Below are positions 48,743 through 57,636 of a stretch of DNA of 64,000 bases, in pieces. The notes under the pieces are model-generated. The model had not been told where the DNA came from, did not search any database, and saw only the letters and a list, made by a program, of their open reading frames with translations. The stretch covers positions 17,699 through 81,698 of the forward strand of contig JAGBFJ010000010.1 in NCBI GenBank assembly GCA_017936545.1, given 5' to 3'. Source of the DNA: Sutterella sp. (lineage in GTDB: Bacteria; Pseudomonadota; Gammaproteobacteria; Burkholderiales; Burkholderiaceae_F). How positions within the stretch are numbered: the stretch's first letter is position 1; the number at the start of each line of letters is the position of its first letter. The position numbers were made by a program, and so were the translations under genes.

Positions 48743-49690
48743 ATGAATCAGACTCGTCGCCGCTTTTTCCAGGGTGCTGCCGCTGCAGGTCTTGCCGCTG
48801 CCGGCTGGACGTCTTTGGCCCACGCCAAGGTCGCGCCCGTGACGATGAAGGAACGCAGCTTTGAACCGATCAAGCTGCCGCGCCCGATCAGCCTTGCCGC
48901 TCTGACTGTTCTTGACGTGTCGCCCGCCAACCAGGTGCTCTGCGCCGCCAAGGCCGGCTACTCCCACGTCGGCATCCGTCTCTATCCGGCGACCCCGACT
49001 GAAACGCAGTATTCGATGATCGGCGACACGCCGATGCTCCGTCAGGTCGAAGCCAACCTGAAGGCCACGGGCGTCAAGGTGCTCGACATCGAAATTCTCC
49101 GCATCAAGCCCGACACCCGCGCCGTCAACTGGAAGGCCTTCTTCGAAACGGGCGCCCGTCTTGGCGCCACCGAAGTGCTCTGCGCCGGCAACGACCCCGA
49201 CTTCAACCGTCTGTGCGACAACTACGCTGAACTCTGCGAAATCGCTCATCCGTTCGGCCTCAACCTCAGCATCGAACCGATGCCCTGGTGCGACATCAGC
49301 ACCGTGGAGCAGGGCGGCGAAGTCATGAAGCGCGTCAACCGTCCGAATGCCGGCATCCTCGTCGACCCGATCCACTTCTACCGTGCCGACAACAAGTACG
49401 AAGACATCGACAATCTTCCCAAGGGCTCGCTACACTACTGCCAGATCTGCGACATCACGGCCGACAAGCCGAAGACGATGGACGGCATCCTCTATCAGGC
49501 CCGCAACTATCGCCTCTCCCCGGGCACCGGTGCCGCCGACCTGCCGCAGCTCCTGAAGCATCTGCCCAATCTGCCGATCTCGATCGAAGCCTGCAACGCC
49601 GACCTCGCTCTCACGATGTCGCCGCTCGATCGCGCCCGCATGTACCTCGAAGACATGGTGGCGGTGCTCAACAAGGCCGGCGAATTCTGA
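48743..49690 (+). CDS. Tat-exported sugar phosphate isomerase/epimerase-like TIM barrel protein
   Basis: A 315-residue protein. The N-terminus is a Tat signal (NQTRRRFFQGAAAAGLAAAG, cleavage near AHA). The rest fits the xylose isomerase-like TIM barrel. Likely metal-site residues are in NLSIEPMPWCD, ILVDPIHFYRADNK, HYCQICDI and ISIEACNAD. The start at 48743 is chosen because AGGAG lies 6 bases upstream; an ATG at 48722 adds seven residues and weakens the Tat signal. The substrate is unknown. Tat export of such a barrel is uncommon and places its action in the periplasm. Confidence 0.82.
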   Translation: MNQTRRRFFQGAAAAGLAAAGWTSLAHAKVAPVTMKERSFEPIKLPRPISLAALTVLDVSPANQVLCAAKAGYSHVGIRLYPATPTETQYSMIGDTPMLRQVEANLKATGVKVLDIEILRIKPDTRAVNWKAFFETGARLGATEVLCAGNDPDFNRLCDNYAELCEIAHPFGLNLSIEPMPWCDISTVEQGGEVMKRVNRPNAGILVDPIHFYRADNKYEDIDNLPKGSLHYCQICDITADKPKTMDGILYQARNYRLSPGTGAADLPQLLKHLPNLPISIEACNADLALTMSPLDRARMYLEDMVAVLNKAGEF

Positions 49691-49755
49691 TTTCTCGTCG
49701 ACTGCATCAGCGGATGCCGGCCGTGATCCGGCGGTATCCGGCACCCTGAAACGAT

Positions 49756-49800
49756 AAGCAGGGCGGAAACCCGAAACGGTTCCCTCCCTGCTTTCGTTTG
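49756..49800 (+). terminator. Terminator after the TIM-barrel gene
   Basis: AAGCAGGG (49756-49763) pairs with CCCTGCTT (49786-49793), with GGAA/TTCC inside, followed by TCGTTTGG. It separates converging genes. Confidence 0.7.
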
Positions 49801-49830
49801 GAAGGCGTTCGTTTTCAGAAGATCTTCAGA

Positions 49831-52800
49831 TCAGGAACCGGAGACGCCGGGACCGGAAACGGTGCTGATGCCGCCCGAAGGCCGGACCTCGATGAGCACC
49901 GGAATGCGGTCTCTGATTTCGCCCACGTGCGAAATGATGCCGATGAGCTTGCCTTCGCTGTTGAGGCTGCCGAGAACGCCGAGTGCCGATTCCAGCGCTT
50001 CGGGGTCGAGCGTGCCGAAGCCTTCGTCGAGAAAGAGCGAGTCGACGCGCGAGCGGCTGCCGGCCATTTCCGAAAGACCGAGAGCCAGCGCCAGACTGAC
50101 GATGAAGGATTCGCCGCCCGACAGATTGTCCGAAGCGCGCTCCGTATTGGCCTGATAGCTGTCGATGACGTTGAGCTTGAGCGGTTCGCTCTCGTCGCGC
50201 TTGAGCGTATAGCGGGGCGTCATCTTCGCGAGCGCCCGGTTGGCGCTCACGACGAGAGATTCAAACGTCAGACCCTGCACGAACATCCGGTAGGTCTTGC
50301 CGTCGTTGTGTCCGATTAAACTGCTGAGACGGCTCCAGACGAGGGTGACGGCCTTCTGCTTTTCGATGTCCGACAGAATCTTCGTCTTCTGACTGCGCTG
50401 ACGGTCGTCGCTGTCGCGTTTTTCCGTATCCGCACCGATGGCCCGGTTGACGGTCTCGAGCTGTTCGCGGGCGAGACGAAGATCTTCCGCAACCTTCTCG
50501 GGCGTGTCGTCGGTCAGGTGTTCGGCTTCGACGGCCGTTCGCTGTTCCGCCTTCACTTTGCGGCGTTCGAGAGCGCTATGAACGGCTTTGTCGATGTCGG
50601 CGAGATCTTTTTCCAGAGCTTCGATCTGAGAGCCCTTCAGATAGGCAGCCGTCCACGCGGTCTCATCCGCAAAGCCTTCGCGGGTAAGAGAGAGCATCCA
50701 GCCGCTTTCCCGGGTGCGGCATTCCTCGGCGTTCGCCGACAGGCGCTCGGCAAGAAGTTTGAGCTTCTCCGCATTGAGGAGACAGGCCTTGTCCGCCTCG
50801 GCGAGGGTCTTATCCGCGTTGTCCAGAGATTTGCGTGCCGATTGTTCAGCCTGAACGAGACGCCTTTCTTCGGCATAGGGATCCTTGTCGTCGTATAGGG
50901 TCCGCCGTTTCTCGGCGAGCGCATCGCGCACGGCGGCTTTGCCGGTGCGGCGGCGGCCGGCTTCTTCGGAGACCTTTTGAGCCGCACTCAGCAGCGTGCG
51001 GCAGTTCTCCTCGTCTTTTCCGGCGAGCTCCCCGGCCTTGGCAAGACGTTCCTTCTCGGCAAGCGTCTCTTCATAAACCCGGGCGCGTTCGGCGAGCGCG
51101 GCGGCCGTTCGTGCGACATCGGTCTTGCCGGATGCCTTCGAAGCAGCGAAGGGCGAGACGGTCTCGTTGAAGGCGGCAAGCGCTTCGGAGGCGGCCTGCT
51201 CGGCCGCGGCGAATTCTTCGCCGGCCGTCTTCAGCGCTTCGGCCGTGCGTTCCCGAGTCAGACCGGCCGTTTCGGCGGCCGTTTTGGCGGAGGCTACGTC
51301 CGCTTCGCAGACTTCAAATGACCGGCGGCAGCGGGTGATGCGCTTGTCCGCCTCGGCATAGCGATTTATTCTGTCGGCGAGCGACTTCCGAGCTGTTTTT
51401 TCGGCCTCAAGGGCTTCGGAGGCTTTGCCGGACTCGATGTCGAGTGCCTGTCTCAGGCTGCCGGCCCGGGCTTTCAGTTCGGCGATGACCGACCGAGTAC
51501 CCGCGATATCCGCTTCCAGCGCATCTGAATGGCCTTTAGCTGACGAAATGTCGCGCGCCAGACGGCTGACGTCGGCTTCCAGTCCGGCAACGGCTTTCTC
51601 AGCTGCCTTCAGACGCATGCTCGCTTCATCTTTGTTTCCCGGCAGGGATTCGGCATACGGATGGTGCAGGGCGCCGCAGAGCGGACACGGCTTGCCGTCT
51701 TCCAGGGCGGCGCGCTCAGACTTGAAGAGCGCAAGAGTTTCAAGGGCGGCAATTTCAGCCCGGACTGCTTCACAGGTTTCCCGTTTGGCCTTCAGTGTTT
51801 CAATTTTTGCGTCGGATTCCTGAGACAGCGCTTCAAGGGCGGTTTTGTTTTTTTCCAGCTGAAGTGCCGCTTCGGCGGCATGCTTTTCGCCGGCGGCAAG
51901 GTCAGCTTCAGCGCGGATGAGCGTCTCGATTTGCACGATGCGTTCAGCCGACTGACCGGCCCTGCGGGCAAGGGAAGACGCATCCTCTCCCTCAAGCACG
52001 CGGTCCCGTTCGGCTTCCGCGTCGGCGAGCGCCTTGGCCGCCGCCTCGGCGGCTGCGGTTTTGGCCGCCAGCATGTCTTCACTCAGACGGGCCTTGTCGG
52101 CGGCCTGATCGAAATGGGTTTTGGCTGCCGCCGCAGCCTTCCGGCGGCGTTCTGCCTCTGCGAATGCTTTGAGAGTGCTCTCCGCGGACGATGCGACGGC
52201 TTCCCGTGCCTCGAGAAGCGGCGCATCGGCGGTGATATCCCTCAGGACTGCGGTCACTTTGCCGAGCGCGGCCCTGATGCCGGCCGCTTCGGCCGCAGCT
52301 TCGCTGAGCGAAAGGCGGCGCAGACTGTCGGTTCTGCGGGCTTCCTCTTCGGCTTTCACGGCTTCGGCGAGTTCACGGCCGGCTTCGACAAGCTTGACGT
52401 CGAGTTCCCGGACTTCGACGATCAGCGGTGCGGCGTCGGTCCTATTCTTAAGGGCAGCGTCCACAGCCAGGGAAGCCTGACTGCGCAGTCTCTCCGCCTC
52501 GGCCTTCTGAGCGGCGAGAATCGGGGTTTTCTTTTCCAGACCGGCTTTATCCGCAGCAAGTCGCCGGGCTTCATTCTTCGCATTCTGAAGAAGATGATGA
52601 TCGGCTTCGAGCTTGGCCGCGCGTTTGGCGGCGCTCAGACGCTCGCGTTTGTCTGCAGCCTGAGTCTGCGTGAGGATCGCGGCATCGGCCTGATCGGCAG
52701 CCGTCTTTTCTTCAAGCCGCGCTTGCGAAAGCCGGCTGAGCCAGTCCCGGGCCCGGGTGAGTGCGGCGACGGTACTGCCGAGCCGATCGGCTTCGGTGCG

Positions 52801-53487
52801 GTGTTCCTCCAGACGCTTTTCCAGATCGAGTCGGGCTTCGTCCGACAGAATATGGGCGGCGTCGCGTTTGTCCTCAAGCATGCGAAGTGACAGCTGCTCG
52901 GCGGCTGAGCGGCGCTGAACGGCTTTGGAAATTTCCGAATAGATCTCGGTGCCGGTCAGTTTTTCCAGCGTGACCGCCCGGTCGTCGGGCTTGGCCTTCA
53001 GAAAGGCGGTGAAGCCGCCCTGAGCGAGGAGGACGGAGCGCGTGAAGCGGTCGAAATCCATGCCGGTGAGCTCTTCCACTCTCCCGGCGGTCTGGCTCAT
53101 CTTGGCGATCTCGCGCCATTGGCCGTCATCATCAAGGCGTTCAAGCCGCTTTTCGGCATTCTGAAGCGTGCCGTCGGCTTTGCCGCGCGCCCGGCGCTGG
53201 GCCCAGAAGGCTTTGTAGAGCCGGCCCGAGGCGCGGAAGGTCACTTCGGCAAGGCAGTCTCCGGCTCCCCGTGTCATGACCTCGTTGGTTTTACCGATCG
53301 AGGGAATGCGGGGCGTGCGGCCGTAGAGCGCCAGTGTCAGGGCGTCGAGAATCGAGGTCTTGCCCGAGCCCGTCGGACCCGTGATGGCGAAGATGCCGCT
53401 CTCGTCATAACGGCGGTCGGTGAGGTCGATCATCCACTCGCCCTTGAGCGAATTGATGTTGCGAAGGCGAATCTTCAGAATTTTCAT
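49831..53487 (-). CDS. sbcC: DNA double-strand break repair ATPase SbcC
   Basis: The Rad50-like partner of SbcD, which cuts hairpins and clears protein-blocked ends. The product is 1218 residues, a little longer than the E. coli protein. The N-terminal ATPase half has ITGPTGSGKTSILDALTLAL. Very long coiled-coil arms follow, broken near residue 600 by the zinc hook GKPCPLCGALHHPYAE. The C-terminal half has signature NLSGGESFIVSLALALG and Walker B SLFLDEGFGTLD. Its ATG overlaps the sbcD stop by 4 bases. Confidence 0.96.
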   Translation of the reverse strand: MKILKIRLRNINSLKGEWMIDLTDRRYDESGIFAITGPTGSGKTSILDALTLALYGRTPRIPSIGKTNEVMTRGAGDCLAEVTFRASGRLYKAFWAQRRARGKADGTLQNAEKRLERLDDDGQWREIAKMSQTAGRVEELTGMDFDRFTRSVLLAQGGFTAFLKAKPDDRAVTLEKLTGTEIYSEISKAVQRRSAAEQLSLRMLEDKRDAAHILSDEARLDLEKRLEEHRTEADRLGSTVAALTRARDWLSRLSQARLEEKTAADQADAAILTQTQAADKRERLSAAKRAAKLEADHHLLQNAKNEARRLAADKAGLEKKTPILAAQKAEAERLRSQASLAVDAALKNRTDAAPLIVEVRELDVKLVEAGRELAEAVKAEEEARRTDSLRRLSLSEAAAEAAGIRAALGKVTAVLRDITADAPLLEAREAVASSAESTLKAFAEAERRRKAAAAAKTHFDQAADKARLSEDMLAAKTAAAEAAAKALADAEAERDRVLEGEDASSLARRAGQSAERIVQIETLIRAEADLAAGEKHAAEAALQLEKNKTALEALSQESDAKIETLKAKRETCEAVRAEIAALETLALFKSERAALEDGKPCPLCGALHHPYAESLPGNKDEASMRLKAAEKAVAGLEADVSRLARDISSAKGHSDALEADIAGTRSVIAELKARAGSLRQALDIESGKASEALEAEKTARKSLADRINRYAEADKRITRCRRSFEVCEADVASAKTAAETAGLTRERTAEALKTAGEEFAAAEQAASEALAAFNETVSPFAASKASGKTDVARTAAALAERARVYEETLAEKERLAKAGELAGKDEENCRTLLSAAQKVSEEAGRRRTGKAAVRDALAEKRRTLYDDKDPYAEERRLVQAEQSARKSLDNADKTLAEADKACLLNAEKLKLLAERLSANAEECRTRESGWMLSLTREGFADETAWTAAYLKGSQIEALEKDLADIDKAVHSALERRKVKAEQRTAVEAEHLTDDTPEKVAEDLRLAREQLETVNRAIGADTEKRDSDDRQRSQKTKILSDIEKQKAVTLVWSRLSSLIGHNDGKTYRMFVQGLTFESLVVSANRALAKMTPRYTLKRDESEPLKLNVIDSYQANTERASDNLSGGESFIVSLALALGLSEMAGSRSRVDSLFLDEGFGTLDPEALESALGVLGSLNSEGKLIGIISHVGEIRDRIPVLIEVRPSGGISTVSGPGVSGS

Positions 53488-54725
53488 CGGGCGTCTCCTT
53501 CGGCGTTCTCATCCCGGTTGACCAGGTCATAAAGAATCTCGGCGTAGGCGTTCTTCAGTGCCGGCCGCTCTTCTTCCGGAATGTCCCGGATGGCCAGCAG
53601 CTTGTCAAACATGCCTTCGGGCGTCACTTCGCTGAGCTTGAGCAGCATGTCTTCGCCGCTCAGCATGGCGGCAGGTCGGGCAGCTTCCGTGATTTTCAAA
53701 AGCGATACGCCGGTGCCGGCGGCGAGGTCGCTGAGCTCGCGGCTCAGTCCGGCAGTCGGTTCGTCGGCGGTATGGCAGGCTTCGACGAGCACCGGTTCGC
53801 CCGCTGCGGCGAGCGTTCGGATAGCGTCGGCGAGTTCGGCAGCCGAGCCGGAAATCCTCTTCAGCGTATCGAAGCGGGGTACCGGAATCTTCGTGACCGT
53901 GCATTGGCGGCCGGCCGTCTCGACGAGGTTGACAAAGCGATCGCTCTCGGCCTCCGAAAAGTCAAAGGGCATCGGTGCGCCGCTGTAGCAGCGCGTCGGA
54001 TTGCCCCCGATCATCTGCGGCACATGAAGGTGTCCGAGCGCAACATAGTCGGGCGTGTCGCCGAAAATGGCCGACGGGACCTGTCCGAGTCCGCCGACGT
54101 AGAGGTCGCGCGTGCTTTCGCTCGCTTCTGCGCGGATGACGAAGAGATGTCCGGTGGCGATGATCGGCACCTCGGGGTCGGGCAGACCGGCGCGCAGGGC
54201 TGCGGCTTTTTCTATCACACGGCGGTAGTGTTCGGCCGTCCCTTCGGTGATGCGGGCTTCCCGGGCGGAGAGCGTGTCGGCATCCACGCCGCGGGTGATG
54301 TCGCGTTCGCGCAGGAAGGGCACGGCGCAGACGAGTCCGGTGACTCGTCCGCCGGCATCCCGAAGCGTGACGATTTCGTCCTCGGGCGACGGCAGCGCTT
54401 CGCCGATCACGGTGATGTTCATGCATTGAAGCAGATCGCCCGCCGCATTCAGAAAGGAGGGCGAATCATGATTGCCGCCGACAATGACGACGCTGCGGCA
54501 GATGCCGCCCTTGACGAGATCCGTGAGAAAGTCGTAGTAGAGGGTCTGCGCATAATGCGGGGGCGTCGTCGTGTCGAAGACGTCGCCCGCCACGATCAGG
54601 GTGTCGGCGCGTTTCTCGGCGATCAGTTCGCCGAGCCAGCGGAGAAAAGCGCGGAAGGCATCGTCTCTGCGGCAGTTGCAGAGCGTTCTCCCGAGATGCC
54701 AGTCCGAGGTGTGCAGAAATCGCAT
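53484..54725 (-). CDS. sbcD: Exonuclease SbcD
   Basis: The Mre11-like nuclease subunit. The product is 413 residues. Metal motifs are FLHTSDWHLGRTL, LIVAGDVFDTTTPP, VIVGGNHDSPSF, IATGHLFVI and YVALGHLHVPQ. The C-terminal capping region follows. The frame stays open upstream to 55535, but that extension is the shadow of lplT, so the ATG at 54725 with GGAGACG before it is the start. It is coupled to sbcC through ATGA. Confidence 0.95.
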   Translation of the reverse strand: MRFLHTSDWHLGRTLCNCRRDDAFRAFLRWLGELIAEKRADTLIVAGDVFDTTTPPHYAQTLYYDFLTDLVKGGICRSVVIVGGNHDSPSFLNAAGDLLQCMNITVIGEALPSPEDEIVTLRDAGGRVTGLVCAVPFLRERDITRGVDADTLSAREARITEGTAEHYRRVIEKAAALRAGLPDPEVPIIATGHLFVIRAEASESTRDLYVGGLGQVPSAIFGDTPDYVALGHLHVPQMIGGNPTRCYSGAPMPFDFSEAESDRFVNLVETAGRQCTVTKIPVPRFDTLKRISGSAAELADAIRTLAAAGEPVLVEACHTADEPTAGLSRELSDLAAGTGVSLLKITEAARPAAMLSGEDMLLKLSEVTPEGMFDKLLAIRDIPEEERPALKNAYAEILYDLVNRDENAEGDAR

Positions 54726-54901
54726 CAGCGTCTCCGTGTTGGTTGAATGCATCGGCGTCCGGTCGGGCCGGCTTCGCGATGCCGGCGCGGACGTCTTCAA
54801 ATATAAAAGGCAGTTTAACGGGAGGGACGTCCGCCGCATGCGCCGCAAATTTGCGGAAAAACGACGGGCACGAGCGGAGCCGCCGCGCAGCCGTGCGCCG
54901 A

Positions 54902-54936
54902 GAAAAAACGGCCTGCCGCGAAGCAGCGGCAGGCCG
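54902..54936 (-). terminator. Terminator after lplT
   Basis: A perfect 11-bp stem, CGGCCTGCCGC (54909-54919) with GCGGCAGGCCG (54926-54936). On the minus strand the hairpin runs into TTTTTT. Confidence 0.88.
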
Positions 54937-54964
54937 GCGGGACATGTTCGGAAAAGCGGCCGGA

Positions 54965-56281
54965 TCAGTGGCGCTTTTCTTCGCCGATGAGATGCGTGCT
55001 GTCGTATTCCGCCTGGTTGCGGCGGTGCTTGAGGATCACGAGCAGCATGGAAATGGAGACGAAGACACCGAAGATCATCATGGTGGCGGGGACGGAAAGG
55101 TCTGCCTTGATGAGGAGCGAGTAGACGCCGAGCATCACGAGAATCGAGGAGTTTTCGTTGAAGTTCTGTACGGCGATCGAGCGGCCGGCGCTCATCAGCA
55201 CGTGGCCGCGGTGCTGCAGCAGGGCGTTCATCGGAACGACGAAGAAGCCGGCGCAGATGCCGACCAGGATCATGATGATGCCGGCGATGATCACGGCCCA
55301 GGAGAGCTCGGCCCCGAAGAGCGAAAGACCGCCCGCCGGTGCCATGTCGCGCGTGAAGTAGGAGGCGCCGATCACGAGCACGCCCATGCAGATGCCCATC
55401 GGCAGAACGTTGAGCGATTTCTTGAGCGGTACCTTGGCGGCGGCGAGCACCGCGCCCACGGCGATGCCGAGGCTGACGACGGCCTGCATGATGGCGCCCT
55501 GGGAGAGGTCCATGCCGAGCGCATGATCGCACCACTTGAGAACGAGGAACTGAAGTACCGCGCCGGCACCCCAGAAAAGCGTCGTGACGGAGAGCGAAAT
55601 CTGACCGAGACGGTCGTGCCAGAGCAGACGGCAGCTTTCGGCGAAGCCCTTGATCGAGTCGACCGGATCGAACTTCTGCGGCGGATAGCGCACGCCCGTA
55701 TCGGGAATGGCGAGATTGACGGCGGCCGCGGCGACGTAGACGAAGGTGATCGCGAAGATGGCGGCTTCGGCGAAGCTCGAGAGGCCGATGGCGCTCAGAT
55801 GGAAGATCGACAGAATCGGATCGGCGATTTCAGGCTTGATGAGCACGCCGCCCAGCACGACGCCGAGAATGATCGAGCCCACCGTCAGGCCTTCGATCCA
55901 GCCGTTGGCGATCACCAGTTTTCTTGCCGGGAGCAGTTCGGTGAGAATGCCGTATTTGGCGGGAGAATAGGCGGCGGCGCCGATGCCGACGATGGCGTAG
56001 GCAAGGAGTGGATGACCGCCGAAAAGCATCAGGAGACAGCCGACGGCCTTGATCGTGTTCGTGAGGAACATTACCCGGCCCTTGGGCATCGAGTCGGCGA
56101 AGATGCCCACCCAGGCGGCAAGCGACACGTAGCTCACCACGAAGAAGAGCTTCAGGAGCGGCGTCATCCATTCGGGAGCGTTGATGCTCGTCAGCAGCGC
56201 AATGGCAGCGATCAGCAGCGCATTGTCGGCCAGCGACGAGAGAAACTGCGCGCACATGATGGTATAAAAACCGCGGTTCAT
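54965..56281 (-). CDS. lplT: Lysophospholipid transporter LplT (MFS)
   Basis: A 438-residue major-facilitator protein with about twelve membrane segments. It flips lysophospholipids back into the inner leaflet for re-acylation. Family-like segments are MNRGFYTIMCAQFLSSLADN, PKGRVMFLTNTIKAVGC, YSPAKYGILTELLP and GWIEGLTVGSIILG. The aas acyltransferase often fused or adjacent in E. coli is not seen here. It is divergent from alr, an arrangement common in Burkholderiales. Confidence 0.9.
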   Translation of the reverse strand: MNRGFYTIMCAQFLSSLADNALLIAAIALLTSINAPEWMTPLLKLFFVVSYVSLAAWVGIFADSMPKGRVMFLTNTIKAVGCLLMLFGGHPLLAYAIVGIGAAAYSPAKYGILTELLPARKLVIANGWIEGLTVGSIILGVVLGGVLIKPEIADPILSIFHLSAIGLSSFAEAAIFAITFVYVAAAAVNLAIPDTGVRYPPQKFDPVDSIKGFAESCRLLWHDRLGQISLSVTTLFWGAGAVLQFLVLKWCDHALGMDLSQGAIMQAVVSLGIAVGAVLAAAKVPLKKSLNVLPMGICMGVLVIGASYFTRDMAPAGGLSLFGAELSWAVIIAGIIMILVGICAGFFVVPMNALLQHRGHVLMSAGRSIAVQNFNENSSILVMLGVYSLLIKADLSVPATMMIFGVFVSISMLLVILKHRRNQAEYDSTHLIGEEKRH

Positions 56282-56523
56282 GGATGCCTCTTAGGGGAGT
56301 CTGCGTAATCCTTAAGTGTAACCCGAGACGGAAGCGATCATCTTCGAAGTTTCGTACAAACGCTGAGTCTTATAGAAAGGCTCCGACCTTTCGGTTAGGG
56401 AGCCGCCGTACGGTTTCGGAACATTTCGAATCTCGCAGGCGGCAGGCGAGACGAGTAACATTAAGCCGAACTTCCGCGGACGCCCCGACGCTCGGGCGCT
56501 TCGCATGACTTCGGGAGAAATGA

Positions 56524-57606
56524 GTGCCACGTCCAATCTATGCCGAAATTGATATTCAGGCGCTGAAACACAATCTTGCCCGCATGCGCGCGAGCGCCGC
56601 CGGGCGCACGCTCTGGGCGGTCGTCAAGGCGAATGCCTACGGTCACGGTCTGGAAAACGCGGTTGAAGCCTTCGCCGACGCAGACGGCTTCGCGACCATC
56701 GACCTCTGCGACGCCGAGCGTGCAAGACGGGCGGGTTGGCATAAGCGCGTGCTGCTCCTGGAGGGTTTTTTCGATGAAACGGACATCGAGCCGCTGCAGG
56801 ATCTCGACGTGGAAACGGTCGTGCACGCTTTCTGGCAGATCGACATCCTGAAGCGTCTGCCGCTTCGCTGCGTCAAGGTGCACATCAAGGTTAATTCCGG
56901 CATGAACCGCCTGGGCTTTCTGCCCGTCGAGGTCGGGACCGTATACGATATTCTCTCTTCCATTCCCGGCGTGAAGGTGATGGGCGTCGTGACGCACTTC
57001 GCCAACGCCGAGCCGACCTACATGGGCGAGGCCCCGGCTTCCGTCGCCAGGCAGCTTTCCCGCATGGGACGGCTTGCGCATTCGGCCACCGCGGCCTGCA
57101 TGGCCAACTCCGCCGCCATACTCTGGCATCCCGAAGTGGCGGGCGACGGCGTGCGTGCCGGCGTGGCCCTTTACGGCGTGAGTCCCGACTCGCACGTCTC
57201 GTCCGAAGAACTCGGCATCATTCCGGCCATGACCCTTTCCGCCCGCATCATCGCCGTTCAGGAAATCGCGCCCGGCGAGGTGGTAGGCTACGGCTCGCGC
57301 TGGTGCGCCGAACGGCCTTCGCGCATCGCCGTCGTGGCCTGCGGCTATGCCGACGGCTATCCGCGCTCGATGCCCGACGGCGCGCCGACCTGGGTGGAGG
57401 GACAGATTGCTCCCCTGGTGGGCGCCGTGTCGATGGACATGCTCGAAATCGACATCACCGACATTCCTCAGGCGAAGCTCGGCAGTCTGGTCGAACTCTG
57501 GGGAAAGCACCTTCCCGTCAACCGCGTCGCCGCTGCCTGCGGCACGATCGGCTACGAGCTCATCTGCGCGCTCGCCCGCCGCGTGCCGCTTCGCATCAGA
57601 CACTGA
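56524..57606 (+). CDS. alr: Alanine racemase
   Basis: A PLP enzyme that makes D-alanine for peptidoglycan. The product is 360 residues. The PLP lysine is in WAVVKANAYGHGL (residue 35), and the second catalytic base, a tyrosine, is in VVGYGSRW. The start is GTG at 56524, inside the string ATGAGTG with GGGAGA upstream, giving the family N-terminus RPIYAEIDIQALKHNL. radA follows 30 bases later. Confidence 0.96.
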   Translation: MPRPIYAEIDIQALKHNLARMRASAAGRTLWAVVKANAYGHGLENAVEAFADADGFATIDLCDAERARRAGWHKRVLLLEGFFDETDIEPLQDLDVETVVHAFWQIDILKRLPLRCVKVHIKVNSGMNRLGFLPVEVGTVYDILSSIPGVKVMGVVTHFANAEPTYMGEAPASVARQLSRMGRLAHSATAACMANSAAILWHPEVAGDGVRAGVALYGVSPDSHVSSEELGIIPAMTLSARIIAVQEIAPGEVVGYGSRWCAERPSRIAVVACGYADGYPRSMPDGAPTWVEGQIAPLVGAVSMDMLEIDITDIPQAKLGSLVELWGKHLPVNRVAAACGTIGYELICALARRVPLRIRH

Positions 57607-57636
57607 TTCCGCTGACTACGACACTGAAGGACCCGC

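Noticed and set aside
54726-55535. N-terminal extension of SbcD by 270 residues
   Set aside because: The extension overlaps lplT in another frame, is Arg/His-rich without similarity, and the SbcD metal motif begins right after the ATG at 54725.
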